DNA of 64,000 bases, from positions 1-64,000 of the forward strand of contig NZ_CAJNKE010000002.1 in the NCBI RefSeq assembly GCF_905232215.1, read 5' to 3'. The translations under genes and the position numbers were made by a program. Below, piece by piece: positions 1 through 9,407 of this stretch (position 1 is the first letter of the stretch; the number at the start of each line of letters is the position of its first letter). Source of the stretch: Burkholderia sp. LMG 13014. Lineage in GTDB: Bacteria; Pseudomonadota; Gammaproteobacteria; Burkholderiales; Burkholderiaceae. The notes beneath the pieces were generated by a model that saw nothing but the letters and a program-made list of their open reading frames with translations, searched no databases and was not told the origin of the DNA.

Positions 1-451
1 GTTCCGCGTGTTGGCCGTGATCGCGTCGGCGTGCCTCGCGGTGCTGACGGTGCTGGTGTTCTACGCGGTCGTGATGCGCTACGTGTTCGAGAACGCGCCG
101 GATTTCGTCGAGCCGATCGCGCTGCTGCTCGTGATCGTGATCGCGATGTTCGGTGCGGCGATGAAGGTGCGCGACGGTGGCCATATCGGCCTCGATTCGC
201 TCGTGCGCCGGCTGCCGCCGAAATCGCGCACGGTGGTGATCGCGATCCAGCACCTGAGCCTGATCGCGTTCGCGATCATGATCATGGTCGGCTGCGGCAG
301 CATGGCCGCCGAAACGATGGGCGACCGCATTCCGATCATCGGGCTGCCCGAAGGCGTGCGCTACCTGATCGCGATGCCGGCGGCGATCGCGATCATCCTC
401 TTCTCGCTCGAGCACCTGCTCGCGCTTCGTCGTTCTTCGCCGGGACAATAA
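1..451 (+). CDS. TRAP transporter small permease (DctQ family), 5' end outside window
   Basis: Small integral membrane subunit of a tripartite ATP-independent periplasmic carrier, which with the large permease imports a carboxylate- or sugar-acid-type substrate using an ion gradient. The visible part has four hydrophobic segments, near residues 1-22, 36-52, 75-95 and 118-138, with the short charged loop KVRDGGHIGLD after the second, as expected for DctQ. The frame is open to the window edge. A GTG lies at position 8, but the first membrane segment would start right there, so the true start is probably upstream. The stop is 4 bases from the large permease start, so the two are co-translated. 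The periplasmic binding protein should lie upstream. The substrate cannot be told from this sequence. Confidence 0.85.
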   Translation, partial: FRVLAVIASACLAVLTVLVFYAVVMRYVFENAPDFVEPIALLLVIVIAMFGAAMKVRDGGHIGLDSLVRRLPPKSRTVVIAIQHLSLIAFAIMIMVGCGSMAAETMGDRIPIIGLPEGVRYLIAMPAAIAIILFSLEHLLALRRSSPGQ

Positions 452-455
452 CGCC

Positions 456-1808
456 ATGGAACTCGCGATCCTGTCCGTCAGTTTTCTGATTTTCCTTGTG
501 CTCGGCGTGCCCGTGTCGTTCGCGCTCGGGATAGCCTGCGTGCTGACCTATATGGTCGAAGGCTTGCCGATCGCGACCGCGATGCAGGCCATGATTTCGG
601 GGATGAATGCGTTCTCGTTCCTCGCGGTGCCGTTCTTCATCTTCTCCGGCGAACTGATGCTGCACGGCGGCATCGCGGACCGGATCCTGCGCTTCGCGCA
701 GGCGACCGTCGGCCACTTCCGCGGCGGCCTCGGGATGGCGAACGTCGTCGCCTGTACGTTGTTCGGCGGCGTGTCGGGCTCGCCGACCGCCGATACGTCG
801 GCGATGGGCGGCGTGGTGATTCCGCTGATGAAGCGCGAAGGCTACAGCGCCGCGTATGCAGTGAACGTGACGACGCATGCGTCGCTCGCCGGCGCGCTGA
901 TGCCGACGTCGACCAACATGATCATCTATGCGTTCGCCGCGCAGGGCATCACCGGCATGCTGCACGGCCAGCCGGTGAGCGGCGTGTCGATCGGCGACCT
1001 GCTGTTCTCGGGGCTGCTGCCGGTGTTGTGGGTGATGGGCTTCGTGCTCGCCGCCGCGTACTGGCAGGCCGTGCGTCACGGCTATCCGCGCCGGGAAGAC
1101 GGATCGTCGGCGCTGCCCGCGTTTCCCGGCTGGTATGCGGTGCTGCGCAGCTTCGTCGGTGCGGTGCCCGGGCTGATGGTGATCGCGATCATCCTCGTGT
1201 GCGTCGCGAAGGGGATTGCGACCGCGACCGAAGCCGCCGCGATCGCCGTCGTGTACTCGCTCGTGCTGACCGCGGTGGTCTACCGCACGCTGACGGCCGA
1301 GAAGCTGCGCCGCGCGCTGTCGCATGCGGCGCGCACGACGGGCGTCGTGCTGCTGCTGATCGCGGTGTCCAACATGCTGCGCTTCCAGATGTCGTACCTG
1401 GAGATTCCGGATGCGATCGAAGGGCTGCTGAAGCAGTCGACCGCCGCGCCGTGGCTGATGCTGCTGTACATCAACATCATCCAGGTATTCCTCGGCACGT
1501 TCGTCGACATGGCCGCGCACATCCTGATCACGACGCCGCTGTTCCTGCCGATCGCGATGGCGTGCGGCGTCGGGCCGGTGCAGTTCGGGATCATGCTGCT
1601 GCTGAACTGCTCGCTCGGCCTCGTGCACCCGCCGATCGGCTCGGTGCAGTTCGTCGGTTGCGCGATCGGCAACGTGTCGATCGGCGAGACCACGAAGATG
1701 GCGTGGCCGTACTATCTCGCGATCTTCAGTGCGATCAACATCGTCACGTACCTGCCGTTCTTCTCGACCTGGCTGCCGAGCCTGATCAGCGGGCACGCGG
1801 TGTTCTGA
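456..1808 (+). CDS. TRAP transporter large permease (DctM family)
   Basis: Large membrane subunit that forms the translocation path of the TRAP carrier together with the DctQ-like subunit just upstream. The protein is 450 residues, slightly longer than the usual 425-430, and is hydrophobic throughout. Diagnostic family stretches are visible: GGVSGSPTADTSAMGG near residue 107, the NMIIYAFAAQG segment near 150 and the conserved PPIGSVQF near 393. It starts at ATG 456, 4 bases after the previous stop. A strong hairpin follows the stop and separates it from the convergent MFS gene. Family assignment is firm; substrate is unknown. Confidence 0.92.
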   Translation: MELAILSVSFLIFLVLGVPVSFALGIACVLTYMVEGLPIATAMQAMISGMNAFSFLAVPFFIFSGELMLHGGIADRILRFAQATVGHFRGGLGMANVVACTLFGGVSGSPTADTSAMGGVVIPLMKREGYSAAYAVNVTTHASLAGALMPTSTNMIIYAFAAQGITGMLHGQPVSGVSIGDLLFSGLLPVLWVMGFVLAAAYWQAVRHGYPRREDGSSALPAFPGWYAVLRSFVGAVPGLMVIAIILVCVAKGIATATEAAAIAVVYSLVLTAVVYRTLTAEKLRRALSHAARTTGVVLLLIAVSNMLRFQMSYLEIPDAIEGLLKQSTAAPWLMLLYINIIQVFLGTFVDMAAHILITTPLFLPIAMACGVGPVQFGIMLLLNCSLGLVHPPIGSVQFVGCAIGNVSIGETTKMAWPYYLAIFSAINIVTYLPFFSTWLPSLISGHAVF

Positions 1809-1834
1809 TTCTCCGATCGCGTGTTTCGCCCGTC

Positions 1835-1868
1835 GCGGCGCCGGACGACCGAGGTGGTCCGGCGCCGC
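1835..1868. terminator. Hairpin between convergent genes, probable bidirectional terminator
   Basis: A perfect 12-bp inverted repeat, GCGGCGCCGGAC and GTCCGGCGCCGC, is separated by a 10-base loop. It sits 26 bases after the DctM stop and about 80 bases beyond the stop of the convergent MFS gene. The stem is very stable. No long T tract follows on either strand, so intrinsic termination strength is uncertain. Confidence 0.6.
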
Positions 1869-1951
1869 GGTCGTTTCCGCGTTGCCCTTTACCTCGTACC
1901 GACGCTCGACCGTGTTGCACGACGCGTACTGACGAGCAGCCGCACGTCGCG

Positions 1952-3421
1952 CTACGCGCGTTCGCCGAGTGCGGCGAGCTTGCGATCGCGGCCGCGTGCG
2001 TCGCCCGATTCCCCGCGGATCAGGCTCAGCGCCTCCGCGCGGCTGGCCACGCACGGCGCGGAGCCGGGCAGCGGCTGGCGTGCCGTCTCGCGCAGCGCGA
2101 GCACCGACACGATGCCGATGAACGATGCGCCCATCAGGTAGTACGCGGGCATCATCAGGTCGCCGGTGCGGTCGACCAGCCACGCGGTGACGAGCGGCGT
2201 CGTGCCACCGAACAGCGACACCGATACGTTGAAGCCGATCGCAAGCGCGCCGTAGCGGATCCGCGTGGGGAACAGCGCGGGCAGTGCCGACGGCATCACG
2301 CCGGTGAACGTCGACAGCAGTACGCCGTAGATCAGCATTCCGCCGAACACGGGCAGCATGCCGCCGGTGCGGATCAGCATCAGCGCCGGCACCGCCAGCA
2401 CGAGCAGGCCCACGCAGCCGGCCATCATGACCGGCTTGCGGCCGACCTTGTCCGACAGGTGGCCGGTATAGAGCGTCATCGGCATCATCAACACCATCAC
2501 GAGCAGCACCATGAACAGGCCGTGCGACTCGCGGAAATGCAGCGTCGCCGACAGGTAGCTCGGCAGGTATGACAGTGCCATGTAGTCGGTCACGTTGAAG
2601 ATCAGCACGAGGCCGACGCATTGCAGCAGCGGCTTCCATTGCTCGACGAGCAGCGTCGCGAAGCGTTGCTTCGGCCGCGCGCGTTCGTCCGCTTCGCGTG
2701 CTTCGGCTTCCTTCTTGAAGGCCGGCGTTTCCTCGAGTTTCAGCCGGATATAGAGGCCCACCAGGCCGAGCGGGCCGGCGATGAAGAACGGCACGCGCCA
2801 GCCCCACGACAGCAGCGCTTCCTGCGACAGCGTCGCCGTGAGCAGGGCGACGGTGGCCGCGCCGAGCGTATAGCCGATCAGCGTGCCGAATTCGAGAAAG
2901 CTGCCCATGAAACCGCGGCGCTTGTCGGTCGAGAATTCGGCGATGAAGGTGGCCGCGCCGCCGTATTCGCCGCCGGTCGAGAAGCCCTGCACGAGGCGGG
3001 CGACGAGCAGCAGCACGGGCGCCATGATGCCGATCGACGCGTAGCTGGGAATCAGGCCGATCGCAAAGGTGCCGACGGCCATCATGATCATCGTGGCGGC
3101 GAGCACGCGCTGGCGGCCGATGCGGTCGCCGAGCGGGCCGAACACCATGCCGCCGAGCGGGCGCACGAGGAATGCGGCCGCGAACGTGCCGAAGGTCGCG
3201 AGCAGCTGCGCGGACGGGCTGCTGGACGGGAAGAACACCTTGCCGAGCGTGACGGCGATGTAGCTGTAGACGCCGAAGTCGAACCATTCCATCGCGTTGC
3301 CGAACGCCATCGCGCCGACCGCGCGCTTGAGGACGGCAGGGTCGACGATCGTGATGTCATCCAGCTTGACGGACTTGCGCGAAGACCGGGCTCTCGCGGG
3401 GTGCGCTTGCGACGGGCTCAA
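1952..3421 (-). CDS. MFS metabolite:H+ symporter (MHS family, ProP/ShiA-like)
   Basis: Inner-membrane major facilitator carrier of 489 residues. The N-terminus has the MHS hallmark NAMEWFDFGVYSYIA near residue 39, and the loop 2-3 motif GPLGDRIGRQRVL near residue 99 is the classic MFS signature. This subfamily imports osmolytes and carboxylates with protons, for example proline/betaine, shikimate, citrate or ketoglutarate. The start chosen is TTG at 3421, which has AGGAG 6 bases upstream; a first in-frame ATG would cut into the conserved N-terminus. The last 30 or so residues, rich in charge, extend beyond the transport core. It is monocistronic and convergent with the TRAP genes. Substrate not deducible. 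Confidence 0.88.
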   Translation of the reverse strand: MSPSQAHPARARSSRKSVKLDDITIVDPAVLKRAVGAMAFGNAMEWFDFGVYSYIAVTLGKVFFPSSSPSAQLLATFGTFAAAFLVRPLGGMVFGPLGDRIGRQRVLAATMIMMAVGTFAIGLIPSYASIGIMAPVLLLVARLVQGFSTGGEYGGAATFIAEFSTDKRRGFMGSFLEFGTLIGYTLGAATVALLTATLSQEALLSWGWRVPFFIAGPLGLVGLYIRLKLEETPAFKKEAEAREADERARPKQRFATLLVEQWKPLLQCVGLVLIFNVTDYMALSYLPSYLSATLHFRESHGLFMVLLVMVLMMPMTLYTGHLSDKVGRKPVMMAGCVGLLVLAVPALMLIRTGGMLPVFGGMLIYGVLLSTFTGVMPSALPALFPTRIRYGALAIGFNVSVSLFGGTTPLVTAWLVDRTGDLMMPAYYLMGASFIGIVSVLALRETARQPLPGSAPCVASRAEALSLIRGESGDARGRDRKLAALGERA

Positions 3422-3788
3422 TGAACTCTCCTGGAATTGCCTTGGCAGCCGGCCGGGCTGGTGTGCAGTGGAGTCGTGCGGGCCGATGGACAGCGAAGGC
3501 GGATGTCTCGGGGCGCCTCGATGTCGGTGAAGTGACGCGCGCTGCGGGCGACACCGGGCAGGTTTGTTGTGGGAACCAGTTTAGAGAAACGGGCGCGCCC
3601 GACTATCGGTCATGCGCCCGGAACCGGGTTGTAAACGACACGGGTTCGAGTGGGGCAGGTGGTGTTGAAGCGGGGCGGCGCATGGGGCGCGCAACGTCGT
3701 GTCGCGACGGATTCTGCTTGCGCGCGTCAGGCATGGCGGGGCGCGGGGCGCTTGCGGATGCCGCGAAGCAACGGTCCGTGGCCCGCTT
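3422..3788. other. Intergenic, no gene seen
   Basis: About 370 bases between the MFS gene start and the hydroxyphenylpyruvate dioxygenase stop, both on the minus strand. The open frames here have no ribosome binding site and no recognisable protein features. The MFS promoter should lie in the left part, but I see no clear -35/-10 pair. Confidence 0.5.
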
Positions 3789-4820
3789 TCATTGCGGCTT
3801 GCTGCGCTCCTGCTGATCCTGTTCCTGCGATTCGAACAGCGCCTTGAAATTGCCTTCGCCGAACCCGTCCTCGCCGCGCCGCTCGATGATCTCGAAGAAC
3901 ACGGGGCCGATCTGGCGCCGCGTGAAGCGCTGGAGCAGGATGTGCCCCGGTCCTTTCCCGTCGACGAGAATGCCGCGCGTGGCCAGCCGTTCCACGTCGA
4001 GACCGTGTCCGGGCAGCCGCGCATCGATGCCGGCGTAGTAGTGCGGCGAAGGCGCGGCCATGAACGCGATACCGGCCGCGGCGAGACTGTCGAGCGTCGC
4101 GTCGATATCGGCGCTCAGCAGCGCGATATGCTGGATGCCTTCTCCGCCGTAGTCGCGAATGAACTCGTCGTTCTGGTTCAGCACGCCGGGCTGGTCGTGC
4201 GCGGCGGCCGCGACCGGAATCGACACGCGTCCGCACGGGCTGACCATCGAGCGCGCACGCATGCCGGTCGCTCGACCCTTCACTTCCAGGTATTGCCGTT
4301 CGTCGAAACCGAAGGTGTCGCGGTAAAAATCCGCCCAGCGGTCGAGGTTCTCCGGTTGAACGATGTTCGACGTGTGATCGATGGCGACGATGCGCGCGTC
4401 GCCTGCCGGTGCGCGATGCGGATCGACCGGCAGGCTGAACACGTCGCGGATATCGGTGTCGACGAAATACACGAGGCTGTCGCCGATACCCAGAATGGTC
4501 GGCGTATCGACGACGAATGCCCCTTCGGACTCAGGCCGCGCGACGCGGGCGCCGCCTGCCAGCGCTTGCTCCTGTGCGCGGCGCGCGTCGTCGACGCGAA
4601 TCGCGATCGCCCGCACGGACGCGCCATGTCGATCCCGGAACGCATTCGGGTTGCCGTTCACGACGAACGCGGCAGCGCCTTGCGTCATCAGGACCATGTC
4701 GTGTCGCGATCGTCCGGAGACACGAAAGCCGAAGCGTTCGAGCAGGTCGACCAGTTCGGTGGGCGCGGATGAAACGAACTCGACGAACGCGAATCCGTCA
4801 GTCTTGACCGGGTGATTCAT
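3789..4820 (-). CDS. hpd: 4-hydroxyphenylpyruvate dioxygenase
   Basis: Fe(II) dioxygenase that converts 4-hydroxyphenylpyruvate to homogentisate, the committing step of tyrosine catabolism through the homogentisate pathway; cytosolic. At 343 residues the length is normal for bacterial HPPD. The two vicinal-oxygen-chelate halves are visible, with the iron ligands at about His149 in AIDHTSNIV, His231 in GIQHIALL and Glu310 in FFEIIER. The C-terminal GEGNFKALFES is the family signature. The start is ATG 4820 with AGGAG upstream; ten residues of open frame before it lack a binding site. It follows the RidA-like gene by 36 bases on the same strand, probably one operon. No hmgA or fah lies nearby. 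Confidence 0.95.
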   Translation of the reverse strand: MNHPVKTDGFAFVEFVSSAPTELVDLLERFGFRVSGRSRHDMVLMTQGAAAFVVNGNPNAFRDRHGASVRAIAIRVDDARRAQEQALAGGARVARPESEGAFVVDTPTILGIGDSLVYFVDTDIRDVFSLPVDPHRAPAGDARIVAIDHTSNIVQPENLDRWADFYRDTFGFDERQYLEVKGRATGMRARSMVSPCGRVSIPVAAAAHDQPGVLNQNDEFIRDYGGEGIQHIALLSADIDATLDSLAAAGIAFMAAPSPHYYAGIDARLPGHGLDVERLATRGILVDGKGPGHILLQRFTRRQIGPVFFEIIERRGEDGFGEGNFKALFESQEQDQQERSKPQ

Positions 4821-4856
4821 ATCGAACTCCTGATTGTCATGCACGCGCAAGGGGCG

Positions 4857-5273
4857 TCACGCGTTGCGGGTCGCTGCGACGATCTTGATCTCGACAATGA
4901 ATTCAGGTCGTGCCAGCGCAGCGACGCCGAGGATCGTCCAGGCGGGGAAGTCGGCGCGCATGTATTGCGCCTTCACCGTGCGAAAGTCGGCAAGGTGCAT
5001 GCCGATATCGACGTGATAGGACACCAGTTCGACGACATCCGAGAAATCCAGGCCGAGATGCGCGAGGATCGCTTCGACGCGCCGGAACGCCGCGTCGATC
5101 TGCTCGACGGGCGACGCCGGGATCGAACCGTCGGCGCACAGGCCGACCTGCCCGGCGATGAACACGAGGCCGTTGGCGGTGACTGCCGGCGAATACTGAA
5201 ACAGGTCGAAGATGCGATTGCCGCCGAACGTCGGATCGTCTTCCGGGAGGCGCAGCCGTTCGATACCGTTCAT
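4857..5273 (-). CDS. RidA (YjgF/YER057c/UK114) family protein
   Basis: Small cytosolic protein of 138 residues with the chorismate-mutase-like RidA fold: QYSPAVTANGLVFIAGQVG near residue 27, DAAFRRVEAILAHLGLDF near 62 and a C-terminal VEIKIVA strand. RidA enzymes hydrolyse reactive enamines/imines made by PLP enzymes. The catalytic Arg of archetypal RidA, in the xARxxVxVAxLP-type strand, appears here as Trp in PAWTILGVAAL. This therefore looks like one of the Rid subgroups without deaminase activity, and the substrate may differ. GAAGGAG stands before ATG 5273. It lies directly upstream of hpd, which suggests a role in aromatic amino-acid breakdown. Confidence 0.88.
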   Translation of the reverse strand: MNGIERLRLPEDDPTFGGNRIFDLFQYSPAVTANGLVFIAGQVGLCADGSIPASPVEQIDAAFRRVEAILAHLGLDFSDVVELVSYHVDIGMHLADFRTVKAQYMRADFPAWTILGVAALARPEFIVEIKIVAATRNA

Positions 5274-5369
5274 GATTTCTCCTTCACGAGGTGGGGCGTC
5301 CTCCAGCGGACAGCCGATGCGCGGACTTTACCGGCGCCCCGAAGGGAAGTCTGTATAGGCGTTTACAAA

Positions 5370-6044
5370 TTAGCCGAGCAGCCGGGACGCATCCGTCACC
5401 CAGATGCGCCGCTGCCGGATCTCGATCGCGCCGAGGTCGACGAGCCGTTTCAGCGCGCGTGTGACGGTCACGCGCGTGGCGCCCGTCATCGCGGCGATCT
5501 GCTCGTGCGTGAGCGGGATCGTGATCAGCGTGCGGCCGTCGTGCGGTTCGCCATAGAGATCCGACAGCCTGCCGAGCAGTTCGCCGATGCGCATGTCCGG
5601 TTTGGGGAGGGCCAGGTACTGGATGCGCGAGGCCAGGACGCGCTGCTTGAGCGCGATCACGCGCAGCAGCGCCATCGCGAGCTCGGGCGACGACGGTATC
5701 GCGTCCTCGATCGCGCGGATGTCGAATTCGAGCAGCTCGGCATCCTCGACCGTGATCGCCGTGGCGATCCGGGGATGGCCGTCGACCGCCGGGCTTTCGC
5801 CGAACATCGACCAGCGCCCCATGACTTCGAGAATGAATTCGGCACCGTCGCGCTGGAAGATCGAAACCTGTACGCGGCCCGACAGCAGGAAGTAGAACGT
5901 GGTGCCCGGCTCGCCCTGTCGGTAGATCGTGGCGCCCTTGTCATACTTTTTGCGGCGACCGAGGTGGGCCGCGCCGATCCAGGTGGCGGCCGTGGCGTCG
6001 TCCATGCGCCATGTTTCGGTCGTGAGCGGGTGATGTGATTTCAT
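5370..6044 (-). CDS. Crp/Fnr family transcriptional regulator
   Basis: A 224-residue regulator. An N-terminal cyclic-nucleotide-binding-like beta barrel (GATIYRQGEPGTTFYFLLSG near residue 40) is followed by a dimer helix (ALLRVIALKQRVL). The C-terminal winged helix contains LTHEQIAAMTGATRVTVTR near 178, the Crp-type recognition helix. No Cys cluster for an Fe-S centre is seen, so it is not an Fnr-type oxygen sensor. I take ATG 6044 (MKSHHPL); the frame stays open upstream but without a binding site. It is read in the same direction as ridA and hpd, 96 bases away, and may control them. Confidence 0.85.
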   Translation of the reverse strand: MKSHHPLTTETWRMDDATAATWIGAAHLGRRKKYDKGATIYRQGEPGTTFYFLLSGRVQVSIFQRDGAEFILEVMGRWSMFGESPAVDGHPRIATAITVEDAELLEFDIRAIEDAIPSSPELAMALLRVIALKQRVLASRIQYLALPKPDMRIGELLGRLSDLYGEPHDGRTLITIPLTHEQIAAMTGATRVTVTRALKRLVDLGAIEIRQRRIWVTDASRLLG

Positions 6045-6231
6045 GCAGGTGTCCGGGTGGCGCAGGCGGTGGCGCCTGCGCCGCTCATCGTACGCCGGGG
6101 CGCGTTTCCGGAGAAGCAGGCACGGTGCGAATCGCGGCTCGACCTTTGCAAGTCCGGCGCCGTTGCCCGACGCGACGCGGCGCACCGCAGTGTCCGATGG
6201 CCGAAACCCCGTTTGCCGCGACAAGGCAACG

Positions 6232-7155
6232 TCATCGGTCGGCAGGGCGCTTCGACTGCCCGGGCATCGCTTCGCCCAGTTTCTCCAGAAGGAAATCGGC
6301 AAACACCGTGACAGCGGGCGGCAACGGCGGGCGGCTCGTATAGACGAGTTGCAGCCCGAGGTCGCTGCTCGAACGTCGATAGGCAGGCAGCACGCGCACG
6401 AGCTTGCCCTGCTCGATGGCAGGTTCGGCGAGCAACTGCGGCAGCAGCGCGACCCCGAGACCGGCGATGCAGGCCTGTACCACCACGCGCATGTCATTGA
6501 CCGAGAAGCGGCTGTCGATCGAGATTTCCTGGGTGCCGCGCGGCCCCTGCAGGCGCCACATGCTGCGGCCCTGGCGGCCGGACACCGTCAGGCAGTCGTG
6601 GTCGGCCAGTTCGCGCGGCGTGCGCGGCGCAGCGCGCCGTTCGAGGTACGCGGGGCTGGCGGCGAGGATCATCGTGCCCGGTGCAATCCGTCGCACGCGG
6701 AAGCTGCCGCCGGTCTCGATCCCCATGCGCAAGGCCAGGTCGATGCGCTCGCCGATCAGGTCGGACGGCGTGTCGTCGAGCAGGAAGTCGATGCTGATCT
6801 GCGGGTAGCGCACATAGAACTCGGCCAGCCATTCCAGCCGGAAAATTTCGAACAGGCCGGCCATCGCCGTCACGCGCACGGTGCCGGACGGTTCCTGCCC
6901 GTCCGCATGCAGCCGCTCGATCTCGAAGATCCGGTCGAGCGCCGGCGCATAGCGCTCGAACAGCGCTTGCCCTTCGGTGCTCGGCGCGAGCTTGCGGGTC
7001 GAGCGATGCAGCAGGCGCGTGCCGAGCTGCCCTTCGAGCTGGTCGATGCGCCGGCTCAGCGTATTGGCCGGCATGCGCAGGCGGCGCGCGGCCTCCGAGA
7101 AACTGCCGGCGCGCACGACCTGGACGAACAGCGCGAGATCATTCAGATCGAGCAT
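6232..7155 (-). CDS. LysR family transcriptional regulator
   Basis: A 307-residue LysR-type regulator. The winged helix-turn-helix is at residues 1-60 (LALFVQVVRAGSFSEAARRL), followed by a linker helix and a type-2 periplasmic-binding-like effector domain. ATG 7155 is preceded by a strong GGAGGA. It is divergent from the YceI/azoreductase/pirin operon with 117 bases between, the usual arrangement for a LysR protein controlling its neighbour and itself. The close relatives I know of in this context respond to quinones or electrophiles, but that is inference from the azoreductase and pirin neighbours. Confidence 0.9.
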   Translation of the reverse strand: MLDLNDLALFVQVVRAGSFSEAARRLRMPANTLSRRIDQLEGQLGTRLLHRSTRKLAPSTEGQALFERYAPALDRIFEIERLHADGQEPSGTVRVTAMAGLFEIFRLEWLAEFYVRYPQISIDFLLDDTPSDLIGERIDLALRMGIETGGSFRVRRIAPGTMILAASPAYLERRAAPRTPRELADHDCLTVSGRQGRSMWRLQGPRGTQEISIDSRFSVNDMRVVVQACIAGLGVALLPQLLAEPAIEQGKLVRVLPAYRRSSSDLGLQLVYTSRPPLPPAVTVFADFLLEKLGEAMPGQSKRPADR

Positions 7156-7272
7156 CGGATTCCTCCAAAAATGGATTAATCAAATCCTATTTATCCGTCT
7201 AGTGTAAAGCAGCGTCCATCTCCATACTGCTCTCACGCTACAGACGACGATTCATGTTCCAAGGAGAAAACG

Positions 7273-7851
7273 TTGACGAAGCATCTGATGATCGCTGCGG
7301 GCGCGCTGGCAGCGTTGCTGTCGTACTCGGCCTTTGCCGAAAGCGTGACGTACCAGTTCGACCCGAGCCACACGTACCCGAGCTTCGAGGCCGACCACAT
7401 GGGCGGCCTGTCGGTCTGGCGCGGCAAGTTCGACAAGTCGAGCGGCACCGTGACGCTCGACCGCGCGGCGAAGACCGGCACGGTCGACGTGACGACCGAC
7501 ATCGCGTCGATCCACACCGGCAGCGCGAAGCTCGACGAGCATCTGCAGACGGCCGAGTTCTTCGACGTTGCCAGGTTCCCGCAGGCGAACTACAAGGGCA
7601 CGATCAAATTCGACGGCGACAAGCCGGTGTCGGTGGTCGGCAACCTGACGCTGCATGGCGTCACGAAGCCGGTGACGCTGAAGATCGATTCGTTCAAGTG
7701 CATGCCGCACCCGATGCTCAAGCGTGAAGTGTGCGGCGTCGACGCCGTCGGCGAATTCAGCCGCGACGATTTCGGCCTCGACTATGGCAAGCAGTACGGC
7801 TTCAGGATGAAGACGAAGCTGCTGATCACGGCCGAAGCGCTCAAACAGTAA
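7273..7851 (+). CDS. YceI family periplasmic protein
   Basis: Exported lipocalin-like protein of 192 residues. The start is TTG 7273 with AAGGAG 7 bases upstream. The signal peptide runs to about residue 21 (LLSYSAFA, then ESVTYQF). The mature part starts with the YceI hallmark [18 protein letters not shown] and ends [23 protein letters not shown]. YceI proteins bind polyisoprenoid-type lipids or amphiphiles and often respond to base or oxidative stress. Two Cys (about 138 and 146) sit in the [12 protein letters not shown] loop and may form a disulfide. First gene of a three-gene operon divergent from the LysR regulator. Confidence 0.92.
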   Translation: MTKHLMIAAGALAALLSYSAFAESVTYQFDPSHTYPSFEADHMGGLSVWRGKFDKSSGTVTLDRAAKTGTVDVTTDIASIHTGSAKLDEHLQTAEFFDVARFPQANYKGTIKFDGDKPVSVVGNLTLHGVTKPVTLKIDSFKCMPHPMLKREVCGVDAVGEFSRDDFGLDYGKQYGFRMKTKLLITAEALKQ

Positions 7852-7872
7852 TCCCGTTCGGAGAACACACGC

Positions 7873-8478
7873 ATGAAACTGCTCCATATCGATTCCAGCA
7901 TCCTCGGCCAAGGCTCCGTCAGCCGTGAACTGTCGGCCGAGGCCGTCGCGACCTTCCGCGCCCGCGATCCGGGCCTCACGGTGACGCGTCTCGATCTCGC
8001 CGCCACGCCGATCGGTCATCTGACGGCGGAACACCTGGCCGCCGCGCAAGGCGCTCCGATCGGCGACGCGTTGAAGGCGGACGTCGAGATCGGCCAGCGC
8101 GCGCTCGACGAATTTCTCGCCGCGGACATCGTGGTGATCGGCGCGCCGATGTACAACTTCGGCATCGCGTCGCAACTGAAGGCGTGGATCGACCGCATCT
8201 CGGTTGCCGGCACGACGTTTCGTTACGGCGAAAACGGGCCGGTCGGGTTGTGCGGCGGCAAGAAGCTGGTCGTCGCGTCGTCGCGCGGCGGCGTGTACAG
8301 CGAAGGGTCGCCTGCCGCGGCGTTCGATCATCAGGAAACCTATCTGAAAGCGGCGTTCGGTTTCCTGGGCATCACGGACATCACGTTCATCCGTGCGGAA
8401 GGCGTCGCGATGGGGCAGGACACGCGCAGCGGCGCGATTGCATCGGCGAAGGAAGCGGCGGCTGCACTCGCGGCCTGA
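7873..8478 (+). CDS. azoR: FMN-dependent NADH-azoreductase
   Basis: Cytosolic flavodoxin-like oxidoreductase of 201 residues that reduces quinones and azo compounds by two-electron steps with NADH. Visible signatures are the N-terminal phosphate loop [17 protein letters not shown], the FMN-contacting [19 protein letters not shown] near residue 94 and [10 protein letters not shown] near 137. Length matches AzoR. It begins 21 bases after the YceI stop with a GGAGAA-type site. In this operon it probably detoxifies quinones as part of an electrophile response. Confidence 0.93.
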   Translation: MKLLHIDSSILGQGSVSRELSAEAVATFRARDPGLTVTRLDLAATPIGHLTAEHLAAAQGAPIGDALKADVEIGQRALDEFLAADIVVIGAPMYNFGIASQLKAWIDRISVAGTTFRYGENGPVGLCGGKKLVVASSRGGVYSEGSPAAAFDHQETYLKAAFGFLGITDITFIRAEGVAMGQDTRSGAIASAKEAAAALAA

Positions 8479-8513
8479 CGCCACGCAACCGAGCCGACCA
8501 CCGGAGAACCACC

Positions 8514-9359
8514 ATGTCACACGCCACGCAGTCAGCCGATGTCGCCGTCGCCGGCCGTCACGTCATCTTCCGCACGCGCGGCCGCGCGCACGGGCCCATC
8601 GTGCGGATGGTGAGCCCGTCCGATGTCGGCGAGATGATCAAGCCGTTCGTTTTTCTCGATCTGGTCGATACGCAAGCGTCGCTCGGGTCGGGCTTCGGCT
8701 GGCATCCGCACTCGGGAATCGCCACGCTCACGCTCGTGATCGACGGCCAGGGCACCTTTGCCGAATCCACCGGCCACGAAGGCGCGATCGTGGCCGGCGA
8801 CATCGAATGGATGAGCGCCGGGCGCGGGGTCTGGCATACCGGCACGGTCGTGCCGCCGGTCAAGGTGTTCCAGCTGTGGGTCGCGTTGCCGCCGGAGCGC
8901 GAACTGGCGCCGGCTTTCAGCCAGCATCTGTCGATCGCCGACATTCCGTCGGACGGCCCGGCGCGCGTGCTGCTCGGCCGCAGCGGCGACGCGGTCAGCC
9001 CGATCGATGCGCCGCCGGGCATCCACTACGTCGTCGTGGAGCTCCAGGCCGGCGAGCGCTGGACCTGCCGGCCGCAGCCGGGCTGCAGCGTCGGCTGGAC
9101 CGCCGTGATGGACGGCAGCCTGCGCGTACCGGATCCGGTTGCCCAGGGCGAGCTGGTGGTGTTCGACTCGTCCGACGCCGCAATCGAATTCGAGGCGGTG
9201 ACCGATGTGCGCTTCGTGGTCGGCACGGCCGTCCCGCATCCGCACGATCTGCATCTCGGCAATTATTCGGTGCACACGAGTGCCGCCGCGCTGGTGGAGG
9301 GCGAGCGTGAGATCGTGCGGATCGGCCGCGAACTGCGCGCGAAGGGCGCGTTGCGTTGA
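8514..9359 (+). CDS. Pirin family protein (bicupin)
   Basis: A 281-residue two-cupin protein. The N-terminal cupin has the metal-binding pirin motif GWHPHSGIATLTLVIDG near residue 62 and EWMSAGRGVWHTG near 97, which supply the His and Glu ligands. A second cupin follows (HYVVVELQAGERW...). Some pirins act as quercetinases, others as redox-linked transcription cofactors. ATG 8514 is preceded by CCGGAGAACC and lies 35 bases after azoR, so it is the last gene of the YceI-azoR-pirin operon. Function beyond metal-dependent cupin is not resolved. Confidence 0.9.
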   Translation: MSHATQSADVAVAGRHVIFRTRGRAHGPIVRMVSPSDVGEMIKPFVFLDLVDTQASLGSGFGWHPHSGIATLTLVIDGQGTFAESTGHEGAIVAGDIEWMSAGRGVWHTGTVVPPVKVFQLWVALPPERELAPAFSQHLSIADIPSDGPARVLLGRSGDAVSPIDAPPGIHYVVVELQAGERWTCRPQPGCSVGWTAVMDGSLRVPDPVAQGELVVFDSSDAAIEFEAVTDVRFVVGTAVPHPHDLHLGNYSVHTSAAALVEGEREIVRIGRELRAKGALR

Positions 9360-9407
9360 TTCGTCGGGTCGGCATCCGATCGATATCGAACGGATCGACC
9401 GACGGTG

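Noticed and set aside
393-3287. 964-codon minus-strand frame across TRAP and MFS genes
   Set aside because: It crosses genes on both strands and is Arg-rich; the real MFS gene is in another frame.
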